From an uncultured Oscillospiraceae bacterium (GTDB taxonomy: Bacteria > Bacillota > Clostridia > Oscillospirales > Acutalibacteraceae): DNA of 16,675 nucleotides. The position numbers and the translations under genes were made by a program. Of the stretch, positions 1-8,335 are shown piece after piece. The DNA is taken from NCBI GenBank assembly GCA_900553525.1, contig USDZ01000017.1, positions 1 to 16,675 on the forward strand, read 5' to 3'. The notes beneath the pieces are model-generated. The model made no database searches. It had not been told where the DNA came from and saw only the letters and a list, made by a program, of their open reading frames with translations. The first letter of the stretch is position 1. Each line of letters starts with the position of its first letter.

Positions 1-2
1 TG

Positions 3-275
3 CCCGAAGGGTATGAACTGATCAGCGAAAAGGTGCTGCAGATGTGGTCGGAGCGGCTGTTGGAAAACTGGAACCTGTACAAGCAGGCATTGGGAGGAAA
101 ACCCGCCGCGGTGGCTCCTCCATCCAGCCGGGCCGGAATCACGCCGGAACAACTCAACCGGGAACTGGATGAGCGTACACGCGAGGTGATGGCCAACTAC
201 GAAAACTCCACTTGCTGGCGGATCACCAAGCCCCTTCGGGTACTCGCAAAATGGTTTGGAAAACGAGGTGGATAA
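3..275 (+). CDS. C-terminal fragment of a glycosyltransferase-like polysaccharide biosynthesis protein (5' end outside window)
   Basis: The reading frame is open from the left window edge to TAA at 273-275, giving about 90 visible residues, so the true start lies upstream. The last residues contain the phrase YENSTCWRITKPLR followed by a short basic end. In my recollection this kind of ending (ENSTSWRIT-PLR) closes many surface-polysaccharide glycosyltransferases and rhamnan-synthesis-type proteins. The middle (about residues 35-60) is hydrophilic and charged, probably a linker or helix. No catalytic domain is visible, so donor and acceptor cannot be stated. The stop codon overlaps or abuts the start of the next gene, which places it in the same operon as the sugar-activation genes downstream. 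The GTG and ATG codons at 33 and 42 are internal codons, not starts. Confidence 0.6.
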   Translation, partial: PEGYELISEKVLQMWSERLLENWNLYKQALGGKPAAVAPPSSRAGITPEQLNRELDERTREVMANYENSTCWRITKPLRVLAKWFGKRGG

Positions 276-277
276 TG

Positions 278-1021
278 ATGCATACCGTGGCCTTTATCCC
301 GGCTCGATACGATTCGAGCCGGCTGAAGGGAAAACCTCTGGCCGATCTCTGCGGCCGCCCCATGCTCTGGTGGGTATACAGCCGTGTCAAGCAGGCCAGA
401 GGAGTCGGCTCCGTCTATGTAGCGACCGATAGTGAAGAAATCCGAGAGACTTGCGATTCCCTGGGCATGGCGTGTGTCATGACCTCTCGGAGCCATCGGA
501 CGAGTACCGAACGCCTGTATGAGGCGGCGTGCCAGATCCCTGCCGATATATATCTGTGTATCAATGGAGACGAACCGTTGATTGAGCCGGAGCTGGTCGA
601 ACAGGTGATACCCAAGAGCGACGACGGGTTCTTTGCCGCCAATTTGATGACGAAAATTCAGAATCCGGTGGAAGCGGTGGACGACACCAATATCAAAGTG
701 GTTGTGAACCGGGAGGGGCTGGCCCTGTTCATGTCCCGCAGCCCGATCCCTCATCCGAAAGCCAGCATGGAGTTCGACTATTACAAGCATTTGGGGGTGC
801 TGGCGTATTCCCTCCAGGCGCTGCGCTTTTTTGCCGAGACGCCGAAGGGCCCTGTGGAAGAGATCGAAGACATCAATGAACTGCGTTTCATTGAACACGG
901 CAAGCCTCTCCGCATGATCCCGGTCCAGGCGCACACGCTGTCGGTCGATACGCCCAAGGACTTGGAATATGTGCGGGGAATCCTGCAAAAGAAACTGGAA
1001 AGCGGGGAAATTAGGCTGTGA
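278..1021 (+). CDS. kdsB: KdsB-like CMP-ulosonate (3-deoxy-manno-octulosonate) cytidylyltransferase
   Basis: The 247-residue protein is expected to transfer CMP from CTP to a 2-keto-3-deoxy sugar acid, giving a CMP-sugar donor in the cytoplasm. It follows the KdsB pattern throughout: IPARYDSSRLKGKPL at 8-22, ATDSEEI near 49-55, NGDEPLI at 96-102, SRSPIPHP at 153-160, KHLGVLAY at 170-177, ELRFIEHG at 201-208 and VDTPKDLE at 223-230. D98 and D224 fall where KdsB holds its metal. The nucleotide/sugar loop that is usually HxSGT(D/E)R reads H73-RTSTER, with Ser in place of Gly. The sugar may therefore not be Kdo itself. The start at 278 is chosen because GAGGTGG at 265-271 sits six bases upstream; ATG at 275 is the alternative. 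The stop overlaps the next GTG start as GTGA. Legionaminate or other CMP-sugar synthetases are the main alternatives. Confidence 0.8.
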   Translation: MHTVAFIPARYDSSRLKGKPLADLCGRPMLWWVYSRVKQARGVGSVYVATDSEEIRETCDSLGMACVMTSRSHRTSTERLYEAACQIPADIYLCINGDEPLIEPELVEQVIPKSDDGFFAANLMTKIQNPVEAVDDTNIKVVVNREGLALFMSRSPIPHPKASMEFDYYKHLGVLAYSLQALRFFAETPKGPVEEIEDINELRFIEHGKPLRMIPVQAHTLSVDTPKDLEYVRGILQKKLESGEIRL

Positions 1022-2616
1022 GCATACAGATACTGGATTGTACGCTGAGAGACGGCGGTTATATCAACGATTGGAAATTCGGCCGGAAGACCATTGCCTC
1101 CATCCTGGATAAACTGGAGAGCGCTGATATCGATATCATCGAATGCGGATTTCTGACCCGGATGGTGCAGGACCGAGATTGTTCGTTATTCGGAAGCGTC
1201 GCCGATATAGAGGAAGTCCTGCCCAAACGGGATCGGACCTCGATGTACGTGGCTATGATCGCGATCGGCGAAAAGGAACTCCATCCATATGAACTGGAAC
1301 CCTGCGACGGAAAAAGCATCGACGGTATCCGGCTGACTTTCCATCAAAATGAAATTGCCCAAGCCGTCGGCTGGGCCTCCATCATCATGGAAAAAGGGTA
1401 TAAGGTTTTTATGCAGCCGGTGGGCACGGCGTTTTACACCGATATGGAACTGCTCCAACTCGTGGAACGCATGAACAAGCTGCGGCCCTATGCCTTTTAT
1501 ATCGTGGACACCTTGGGGAGCATGTACCGCAACGACGTTTCCCACCGTTATTATCTGATTGATGAAAATATGCGTCCAGAGATTCATCTGGGCTTTCACG
1601 GCCATAACAATCTGCAATTGGCTTTCTCCAACGCCCAGGTGTTGGGCAAGATCCAGACCAAGCGGACCCTGATACTCGATTCGGCTGTTTACGGCATGGG
1701 GCGGGGAGCCGGGAATCTGCCGACCGAGCTCATCACCCAATATATCAATAAAAACATCGTCTCCAAATATGACGTGTCGGTCATCATGGACATTTACGAC
1801 GAATATATCGCGCCGATCCGCAAGGAATACGAGTGGGGATACACGGTCCCCTACCATATCGCGGCCAGCCATGTCTGCCATCCCAACTATGCTTCCTATC
1901 TGATCAATAAGCAGACTTTGACGATGAAGGATATTGAAAAAATCATCCAGTCGATTCCGGAGGATTACAAGGTCCTATATGACCGGAAACTCATTGAAAG
2001 GCTGTATGCCCAGTATCAGAGCAAGACCATCGACGACAGCGGGGCCGTGCGGGAATTGAGCGACTGGATCCGGGGAAGAAAGGTACTCCTGCTCGCACCG
2101 GGCAAGAGCCTGACATCGGAATTCGAGACGATACAGGACTTTATAGAGCGGGAGAACCCGTTTATTCTCACCGTCAATTTTTTGGACGCTCGCTTCCATA
2201 TGGACGCGTGCTTTGTGAGCAATCATAAACGGATGGATGGCATTGAACGGGAGCTCCGTTCCCTGCCGCAGGTTCGCGCCATCCTGACCTCCAATATTAC
2301 AGGGGGAGGTAGGAACAGCCTGTATGTGGATTACGACCGCTATACCAACGACGATGAGATGGTTGCCGACAACGCCGGATTGATGCTGCTGAATCTACTC
2401 AAGCGCTGCGGCATGGATCAGGTGTTCCTGGCCGGTTTTGACGGTTTCCATCACAAACACAATTATTACACCGAGGAAATGTACTCCCATGTCGATGAGG
2501 AAGAGGTGCAGGAAAAGCAGCATCGCATCCGTAAACAGCTTCAGCGGCTTTCCCGCGACATGACCATCACTTTTCTGACCCGGTCGGTATATGAACAGGA
2601 TGAAATCTATGTATAA
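1018..2616 (+). CDS. Fusion protein: HMGL/DRE-TIM-type aldolase domain plus MptE/GT42-like C-terminal domain
   Basis: This 532-residue protein has two parts. Residues 1 to about 290 are an HMGL-like (DRE-TIM metallolyase) barrel. They carry the LDCTLRDGGY opening at 6-15 with catalytic Arg11-Asp12, the metal-binding G-F-H194-G-H196-N-N motif, and DSAVYGMGRGAGN at 221-233. The family includes 4-hydroxy-2-oxovalerate aldolase and isopropylmalate synthase. The family chemistry joins or splits a 2-oxo acid and an acyl or aldehyde partner. Residues about 352-525 are a separate Rossmann-like domain with LLLAPGKSL at 357-365, VSNHKRM at 400-406 and VFLAGFDGF at 469-477. This spacing resembles DUF115/MptE-like proteins and GT42 sialyltransferases (G-x-G-x-S-L early, SGxDF late). 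The GTG start overlaps the upstream stop by four bases. The 3' end overlaps the HAD gene. The substrate is inferred, not seen. Confidence 0.7.
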   Translation: MSIQILDCTLRDGGYINDWKFGRKTIASILDKLESADIDIIECGFLTRMVQDRDCSLFGSVADIEEVLPKRDRTSMYVAMIAIGEKELHPYELEPCDGKSIDGIRLTFHQNEIAQAVGWASIIMEKGYKVFMQPVGTAFYTDMELLQLVERMNKLRPYAFYIVDTLGSMYRNDVSHRYYLIDENMRPEIHLGFHGHNNLQLAFSNAQVLGKIQTKRTLILDSAVYGMGRGAGNLPTELITQYINKNIVSKYDVSVIMDIYDEYIAPIRKEYEWGYTVPYHIAASHVCHPNYASYLINKQTLTMKDIEKIIQSIPEDYKVLYDRKLIERLYAQYQSKTIDDSGAVRELSDWIRGRKVLLLAPGKSLTSEFETIQDFIERENPFILTVNFLDARFHMDACFVSNHKRMDGIERELRSLPQVRAILTSNITGGGRNSLYVDYDRYTNDDEMVADNAGLMLLNLLKRCGMDQVFLAGFDGFHHKHNYYTEEMYSHVDEEEVQEKQHRIRKQLQRLSRDMTITFLTRSVYEQDEIYV

Positions 2617-3277
2617 ATGTGTGGTATTCGATATGGACGGCACCCTGGTCGATTCCTATGAGGGTATTTATCAAGCCTATCGCTGTGCGCTGAATGATCT
2701 GGGACGGGAGTTCGGCGGCGAGACCTTTGTACGCCGGGCAATCGGCGCGCCGCTGCCTCTGGTATTTGAGCGGATGTGCGGCCTCAGCCAGGAGGAGATT
2801 CCCAAGGCCGTGGAGGTCTACCGCCAGTATTATCAGCAAAAAGGGAAACGAGAGATCGCGGCTTATGCGGGAATGGGGGAGGCGTTACAGACTTTAAAAG
2901 CGGCAGGCTTCTTCCTTGGTGTGGCAACTTTGAAAAAGGAGACGTTTGCAGAGGATATTCTGCGGGAAACCGGGATTTCTTCCTATTTCGATACGGTACA
3001 TGGGATGGATCGGGACGATCGTCTCAGCAAAGCGGATCTGATCCGGCTCTGCATGCGGGATATGCATGCCGATGAAAAGGAGACGATTTTGGTGGGAGAC
3101 AGCGCGTATGACGCGGACGGAGCCAGGAAGGCGGGGGTGGCTTTTCTGGCGGTCACGTATGGATTTGGTTTTCGGGATGGAAAGGAAGCGCGGGCGCTCG
3201 GCGCCAAGTGGGTCGCGGATACCCCCAAACAAATTCCCGATTTGATCGCTTTAAAGGAAATGGCGGCCGAAATATGA
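2609..3277 (+). CDS. HAD-family phosphatase (phosphoglycolate-phosphatase-like)
   Basis: The 222-residue cytoplasmic hydrolase is expected to remove phosphate from a small sugar phosphate. All four HAD motifs are visible: F-D8-M-D10-G-T at 7-12 (nucleophile and acid/base Asp), VATLKKE with T107 (motif II), S140-K141 (motif III Lys) and LVGDSAYDAD at 161-170 (motif IV, D164 and D168). The helical cap lies between motifs I and II, as in Gph/PGP and beta-phosphoglucomutase relatives. ATG at 2609 is preferred because AGGA at 2597-2600 lies eight bases upstream and the protein then opens directly into MYKCVVFDMDGT. ATGs at 2591 and 2600 would add six or three residues. It overlaps the aldolase gene by eight bases. 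Standing between the aldolase and the LCP gene, it could fill the KdsC role in making an ulosonic acid, but the sequence does not fix the substrate. Confidence 0.85.
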   Translation: MYKCVVFDMDGTLVDSYEGIYQAYRCALNDLGREFGGETFVRRAIGAPLPLVFERMCGLSQEEIPKAVEVYRQYYQQKGKREIAAYAGMGEALQTLKAAGFFLGVATLKKETFAEDILRETGISSYFDTVHGMDRDDRLSKADLIRLCMRDMHADEKETILVGDSAYDADGARKAGVAFLAVTYGFGFRDGKEARALGAKWVADTPKQIPDLIALKEMAAEI

Positions 3278-4539
3278 GAAAAAAACGAGTTCTGTTGATT
3301 ACGGTCAGCCTGCTTGGCGTCCTGCTGCTCACAGCGTTGGGAATCGGGCTGTATTATCTGGCCATATTCAAAAACACATTGAAAGACATCACCACAGTCG
3401 AGGGCGTAGAAACCATCTTGGCGATTTATGTCCGGACGGACGACAAGGCCCAAACCGTTGCGGATACAGCCGAATACGCTTACGGCGTGAGCCGGCATGA
3501 GACGGATCGGGATGAAACAGAGGCCCTGCTGCAGACTCTGGAGGAAGGTTGGGGGCATCCTCCGAACATCTCCGAATATTCCGATATATTCGCGCTGGCG
3601 GACGGAATCCGGGAGGGGAACATCCGTGCGCTGATTCTTAACGAAGCGTATAAAGACAGCCTGGCGGAAACCGAGGGATACGATTGGACCGAAGAGGGAC
3701 TCCGAAAACTGGAAACCTTTGCTTTTGGACAGGAGAGCACCGAAACGGAGGAGGTGGAGATCCCTGCAGAGATCCCCGCATCTTTTGTCCTGTATATCAG
3801 CGGGATTGATACCTACGGCGGGTTGTCGGCCCGGTCCAGGAGCGATGTAAATATTCTGATGGCGGTCAATACCACAAATAGAAAAATTCTCATGCTGGCT
3901 ACACCGCGGGATTTTTATGTGGACTTCGCCGCCTCCAAAGGCCAAAAGGACAAGCTCACCCATGCCGGGATTTATGGGGTATCGGCCTCGATGGATGCCC
4001 TGGAACGACTGTATGCCGTTGAGATTCCTTATTATCTGCGGATCAATTTCAGCGGCTTCATTCAGGTGATCGACGCCCTGGGCGGTGTAGACGTGTACTC
4101 GGATTACGATTTTTCGGTTAAAAACATCAAGGATTATCACAAGGGCTACAATCATCTGACCGGGTTGGAGGCACTGGCGTTTGCCCGGGAACGGTACAGT
4201 TTCGCCAGCGGGGATTATCAGCGGGCCAAAAACCAGATGGAAGTTATCCGGGCTGTCATCGACTCCTGTACTTCTCCGGCGATCCTTAAAAATTACCGGT
4301 CGGTGATGCAGGCAATCGGCGGAAGTTTTGAGACCAATATGCCCGAGGACCAGATAACGGCATTGGTGAAAATGCAGTTGTCCGACAATAGGGAATGGAC
4401 CGTGGAGACCTTTACGGCGAATGGGACCAGCGCGTATAAACCGACTTATTCGATGCCTGGGCGAAACCTATATGTCATTCTCCCCAGTTCCGAGTCGGTA
4501 CAGAAGGCCAAAGCTCTCTTGAACGAAACGATGGGATGA
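3274..4539 (+). CDS. LytR-CpsA-Psr (LCP) family cell-wall polymer ligase
   Basis: LCP enzymes act outside the membrane and move lipid-linked wall polymers or capsule onto peptidoglycan. The 421-residue protein has a basic N-terminus (MRKKR), one membrane helix at about 5-30, an extracellular region at about 40-165, and an LCP domain at about 171-335. The domain shows GIDT...RSRSD, ATPRDFYV with Arg212 in the pyrophosphate-binding position, INFSGFIQVIDALGGVDV, and the late ARERYSF...DYQRAKNQMEVI motif at about 313-335. The extra region before the LCP domain (IYVRTDD...TVADTAEYAYGV...RALILNEAYKD) looks like the substrate-binding-protein-like accessory domain of some LCP proteins. Start ATG 3274 overlaps the HAD stop as ATGA; GGCGG at 3262-3266 is a modest ribosome site. 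It is the last gene of the operon, so it probably attaches the polymer made by this locus. Confidence 0.9.
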   Translation: MRKKRVLLITVSLLGVLLLTALGIGLYYLAIFKNTLKDITTVEGVETILAIYVRTDDKAQTVADTAEYAYGVSRHETDRDETEALLQTLEEGWGHPPNISEYSDIFALADGIREGNIRALILNEAYKDSLAETEGYDWTEEGLRKLETFAFGQESTETEEVEIPAEIPASFVLYISGIDTYGGLSARSRSDVNILMAVNTTNRKILMLATPRDFYVDFAASKGQKDKLTHAGIYGVSASMDALERLYAVEIPYYLRINFSGFIQVIDALGGVDVYSDYDFSVKNIKDYHKGYNHLTGLEALAFARERYSFASGDYQRAKNQMEVIRAVIDSCTSPAILKNYRSVMQAIGGSFETNMPEDQITALVKMQLSDNREWTVETFTANGTSAYKPTYSMPGRNLYVILPSSESVQKAKALLNETMG

Positions 4540-4590
4540 TGAGCAAAAAGGGATAGTGGGAAAAGGCTTTGGATGGAAAATATGGGAGAA

Positions 4591-4635
4591 AAAAGTACCG
4601 GGTTTCCGTTTGGTATACGGGAACCCGGTACTTTT
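4591..4635. terminator. Bidirectional hairpin terminator between convergent LCP gene and nifJ
   Basis: The arms AAAAGTACCGGGTTTCCG (4591-4608) and CGGGAACCCGGTACTTTT (4618-4635) pair over 18 bases with a single G-T wobble around a nine-base loop. The A-run on the left and the T-run on the right make it work as an intrinsic terminator in both directions, which fits its position between two converging genes. Confidence 0.9.
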
Positions 4636-4651
4636 CGATAATAGTGAGATA

Positions 4652-7600
4652 TTATTTCTTGCCGTACAGGCTGCCCAGACGAAGCAGATGCTCGTACCGG
4701 TCGGCTGCATTCTTTTCTGCCTTGGCGAACAGGGCCTCGGCGCGTTCCGGGAAGGAACGGGTCAGGGAATTGTAGCGCACCTCGCCCATGATGAAGTCGC
4801 GGTAGGAGGCGGAAGGCGCCTTGCTGTCCAGAGTAAAGGCGTTCTCCTCCTTGCGGGGATCGAAACGGTAGGTGTGCCAGTAGCCCGCCTCGACCGCTTT
4901 CTTTTCTTCAAGCTGGGAGATGCCCATACCGCCTTTGATGCCGTGGTTGATACAGGGCGCGTAAGCAATGATCAGGGAGGGGCCCGGATACGCCTCGGCC
5001 TCTTGAATGGCTTTCAGGGTCTGGTTCATGTCGGCGCCCATGGCGACCTGCGCGACGTAAACATACCCGTAGCTCATGGCGATAGCGCCGAGATCCTTCT
5101 TTTTGACCGCTTTGCCGGCCGCCGCGAATTGGGCGACAGCGCCGGTCGGAGTGGCCTTGGAGGACTGACCGCCGGTGTTGGAATATACTTCGGTGTCGAA
5201 CACCATGACGTTGATATCCTCACCGGAAGCGAGTACATGATCCACGCCGCCGAATCCGATATCGTAGGCCCAGCCGTCGCCGCCAAACATCCAGAAGGAC
5301 TTTTTGACCAGCATGTCAGTGTTCTTCAGAGCTTCCTTGTACAAAGCATCGAATTCGCAGCCGCATTCACCGCAAGCCGTATTGGCCTTCTCGAGAGCGG
5401 CTACCACCTTGGGAGCGGCGGCCTTGGAAGCCTCGGCCTCGTCCTTGCCGGCCAGCCATTCGGCAGCGGCCTCTTTCAGGCCCCACTCGGCAGGCAGATC
5501 TGCCTCGGCAAAGGTTTTCATGATATCGGCCAGCCGATTCCGGCGGGCGGTTACACCCAGGAACATGCCGTAACCGTATTCAGCGTTGTCCTCAAACAGG
5601 GAATTGGCCCAAGCCGGTCCGTGGCCGTCCTTGTTGACGGTGTAGGGGGTGGAGGGAGAGGAGCCGCCCCAGATGGAGGAACAGCCGGTGGCATTGGCGA
5701 TATACATCCGGTCGCCGAAGAGCTGAGTGATCAGCTTGGCGTAAGGCGTCTCGCCGCAGCCTGCGCAGGCGCCCGAGAATTCGAGCAGGGGCTGACGGAA
5801 CTGACTGCCCTTGACGGTGGAAGCCTTGAACTTGTCCGCAACCTCCGGTTTCTCCGGCAGATGATAGCCGTACAGGAATTTTTCTTCTTCTTCACGCTGT
5901 GTGTCGAGCGGCTTCATCACCAGGGCTTTGTTCCCCTTCATGCCCGGGCATACCGAAGCGCAGGAGCCGCAGCCGGTGCAGTCGAGCACCGAGATCGTCA
6001 TGCCGAACTGATACCCGGCCAAACCGGTGGCGGGTTTCATTTTCATGCCGGCGGGCGCCTGCTTGGCCTCCTCCTCGTTCATGATAACAGGACGGATGAC
6101 CGCGTGAGGACAGACATAGGAACAGAAATTGCATTGGATACAATTTTCCGGGATCCAGGTGGGCACATCCACGGCGATGCCCCGTTTTTCGTATGCGGCG
6201 GAGCCGAGCGGCACGGTGCCGTCCGCATCTTTCACAAAGGTGGAAACCGGCAGCTTATCGCCCTGCTGCGCGTTGACGGGGGTCAGAACGTTGTCAATGT
6301 AATCCTTGATCTCCGGACGGCCGCCGGCTGCCCCGGCTGCGACAGTGTTGTCGACGGCGCGGGCCCATTCCTTGGGTACCCGGACCTTATTGACTTCCTT
6401 CACGCCCCGCTCAATGGCATCGTGGTTCATCTTGACGATGGCCTCGCCCTTTTTGGAATAGGACTTGGTAGCCGCGTCTTTCATGAATTTCACCGCGTCT
6501 TCAACCGGAATGACACGGGCCAGTTTGAAGAAAGCGGCCTGTAGGATGGTGTTGGTGCGGTTGCCCAGCCCCAATTCCTTGGCGATATGGGTGGCGTCGA
6601 TGGTATAGAACTTGATGTCGTTTTTAGCGATGGTCCGCTTCATCGCGGCGGGCAGCCGCTCTTCCAGTTCTTCGCCGCTCCACGAGCAGTTGAGGAGGAA
6701 GATGCCGCCGGGCTTGACGTCGCTGATCATGTCATACTTATCCACATAAGAGGGATTATGGCAGGCGACAAAGTCGGCCTTGCTGACAAAATAGGTGGAT
6801 TTAATCGGCTTTTTGCCAAAGCGCAGGTGGGAGATCGTGACGCCGCCCGACTTTTTGGAGTCATAGGCGAAGTATCCCTGTGCGTACATATCGGTATGGT
6901 CGCCGATGATCTTGATGGAGTTCTTGTTCGCGCCGACGGTACCGTCCGAACCCAAGCCCCAGAATTTGCAGGAACGAGTGCCGCGTGGGGTGGTGTCCAG
7001 ATTTTCCTTGACTTTCAAGGACAGGTGGGTCACGTCGTCGTTGATGCCGATGGTGAAACGCTTCTTGGGACGGCGGGCTTCCATGTTGCGGTAAACAGCG
7101 ACGATCTGGCCGGGGGTGGTGTCCTTGGAACCCAGGCCGTACCGGCCGGTGTAGACCGGCACCGTTTCGAACGCCGACCCCTTGAGGGCGGCACAGACAT
7201 CGAGATAAAGCGGCTCGCCGATCGAACCGGCCTCCTTGGTGCGGTCGAGAACGCTGATGGACTCGACGCCCTTCGGCAGAGCGGCGATCAGGTGCTTCGC
7301 CGAGAAGGGACGGTACAGGCGCACCTTGATCAAGCCCACTTTATCGCCCGCCGCGTTAAGATGATCGACGGTTTCCTCAATGGTTTCGCAGACGGAACCC
7401 ATCGCGATGATGACCCGTTTCGCGTCCCGGGGTCCGTAATAGTTGAAGAGCTTGTAGTTGGTGCCGATCTTGGCGTTGACTTTGTTCATATACTCTTCCA
7501 CAACGCCCGGGATGGCTTCATAATAGAGATTGGAGGCTTCGCGAGCCTGGAAGAAAATGTCAGGGTTCTGGGCGGTGCCGCGCTGCACCGGATGTTCCGG

Positions 7601-8227
7601 ATTCAGTGCGTTCCGGCGGAAACGGTCCACCGCATCCCAATCGAGCATGTCGGCGAGATCCTCGTTGTCCCACACCTCGATCTTCTGGATTTCGTGGGAG
7701 GTGCGGAAACCGTCGAAGAAATGAAGGAAAGGCACGCGGCCCTTGATGGTGGACAGATGGGCGACGGCGCCCAGATCCATGACCTCCTGCACACTGGAGG
7801 AGCAGAGCATGGCATAGCCGGTTTGGCGGCAAGCGTATATGTCGGAATGGTCTCCAAAGATCGAGAGGGCATGGGAGGCCAGCGCGCGGGCCGACACATG
7901 GATGACGTTGGGCAGCAGTTCGCCGGCGATCTTATACATATTGGGAATCATTAGCAGAAGACCCTGAGACGCGGTGTAGGTGGTGGTCAGGGCACCGGCC
8001 TGCAGGGAGCCGTGCACCGCCCCGGCGGCACCGCCCTCGGACTGCATTTCGGCCAGCTTGACCGGACGGCCGAACAGGTTTTTCTGTCCTGCGGCACTCC
8101 ATACGTCTGTCACTTCCGCCATCACGGACGAGGGCGTGATGGGGTAGATGGCGGCAACGTCGGTAAACGCATATGCTACATGAGCGGCGGCGTTGTTGCC
8201 ATCCATGGTTTTAAACTTTCTTGCCAT
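4652..8227 (-). CDS. nifJ: Pyruvate:ferredoxin (flavodoxin) oxidoreductase, single-chain
   Basis: This enzyme oxidises pyruvate with CoA to acetyl-CoA and CO2 and passes electrons to ferredoxin, the central step of clostridial fermentation. The 1191-residue chain has the full single-subunit length. It opens with YPITPSSVMAE (28-38) in the pyruvate-binding domain. The middle carries two ferredoxin-type 4Fe-4S motifs, C696-x2-C-x2-C-x3-CP and C750-x2-C-x2-C-x3-CP. The third cluster uses C821, C824, C849 and C1092. The thiamine diphosphate site is GDGWAYDIGFGG (983-994) through NTGGQSSKATPTG (1017-1029). A CGECGC cluster at 952-957 lies in the insertion before the TPP motif. AGGAGG (complement of 8235-8240) lies seven bases before the start. 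It is monocistronic by layout, with its own promoter upstream and a shared terminator downstream. No key residue appears missing. Confidence 0.97.
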   Translation of the reverse strand: MARKFKTMDGNNAAAHVAYAFTDVAAIYPITPSSVMAEVTDVWSAAGQKNLFGRPVKLAEMQSEGGAAGAVHGSLQAGALTTTYTASQGLLLMIPNMYKIAGELLPNVIHVSARALASHALSIFGDHSDIYACRQTGYAMLCSSSVQEVMDLGAVAHLSTIKGRVPFLHFFDGFRTSHEIQKIEVWDNEDLADMLDWDAVDRFRRNALNPEHPVQRGTAQNPDIFFQAREASNLYYEAIPGVVEEYMNKVNAKIGTNYKLFNYYGPRDAKRVIIAMGSVCETIEETVDHLNAAGDKVGLIKVRLYRPFSAKHLIAALPKGVESISVLDRTKEAGSIGEPLYLDVCAALKGSAFETVPVYTGRYGLGSKDTTPGQIVAVYRNMEARRPKKRFTIGINDDVTHLSLKVKENLDTTPRGTRSCKFWGLGSDGTVGANKNSIKIIGDHTDMYAQGYFAYDSKKSGGVTISHLRFGKKPIKSTYFVSKADFVACHNPSYVDKYDMISDVKPGGIFLLNCSWSGEELEERLPAAMKRTIAKNDIKFYTIDATHIAKELGLGNRTNTILQAAFFKLARVIPVEDAVKFMKDAATKSYSKKGEAIVKMNHDAIERGVKEVNKVRVPKEWARAVDNTVAAGAAGGRPEIKDYIDNVLTPVNAQQGDKLPVSTFVKDADGTVPLGSAAYEKRGIAVDVPTWIPENCIQCNFCSYVCPHAVIRPVIMNEEEAKQAPAGMKMKPATGLAGYQFGMTISVLDCTGCGSCASVCPGMKGNKALVMKPLDTQREEEEKFLYGYHLPEKPEVADKFKASTVKGSQFRQPLLEFSGACAGCGETPYAKLITQLFGDRMYIANATGCSSIWGGSSPSTPYTVNKDGHGPAWANSLFEDNAEYGYGMFLGVTARRNRLADIMKTFAEADLPAEWGLKEAAAEWLAGKDEAEASKAAAPKVVAALEKANTACGECGCEFDALYKEALKNTDMLVKKSFWMFGGDGWAYDIGFGGVDHVLASGEDINVMVFDTEVYSNTGGQSSKATPTGAVAQFAAAGKAVKKKDLGAIAMSYGYVYVAQVAMGADMNQTLKAIQEAEAYPGPSLIIAYAPCINHGIKGGMGISQLEEKKAVEAGYWHTYRFDPRKEENAFTLDSKAPSASYRDFIMGEVRYNSLTRSFPERAEALFAKAEKNAADRYEHLLRLGSLYGKK

Positions 8228-8306
8228 ACCATATCCTCCTTAAGGAAAACTTGGAATGTTTAACGGCGCAGGTTGTTCGATAAAACTTTGACATGCACCA
8301 CGCTTT

Positions 8307-8335
8307 AGTCTATCACGTTTATTCCGGCGTGTAAA
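8307..8335 (-). promoter_or_regulatory. Probable sigma-A-type promoter for nifJ
   Basis: Read on the minus strand, TTTACA (complement of 8330-8335) is followed by a 17-base spacer and TAGACT (complement of 8307-8312). This would give an untranslated leader of roughly 70-75 bases before the nifJ start. The -10 matches consensus at only four of six positions, so the call is tentative. Confidence 0.45.

Noticed and set aside
2983..4155. Minus-strand frame of about 390 codons opposite the HAD and LCP genes
   Set aside because: The plus-strand frames contain clear HAD and LCP motifs; the antisense translation has none.
4556..6544. Long plus-strand open frame of about 660 codons opposite nifJ
   Set aside because: It is a shadow of the GC-rich nifJ coding strand. 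It shows no domain, and the minus-strand frame carries all the PFOR motifs.
6587..7954. Plus-strand open frame of about 455 codons opposite nifJ
   Set aside because: Antisense shadow of nifJ with low-complexity Gly/Val/Asp composition and no recognisable motif.
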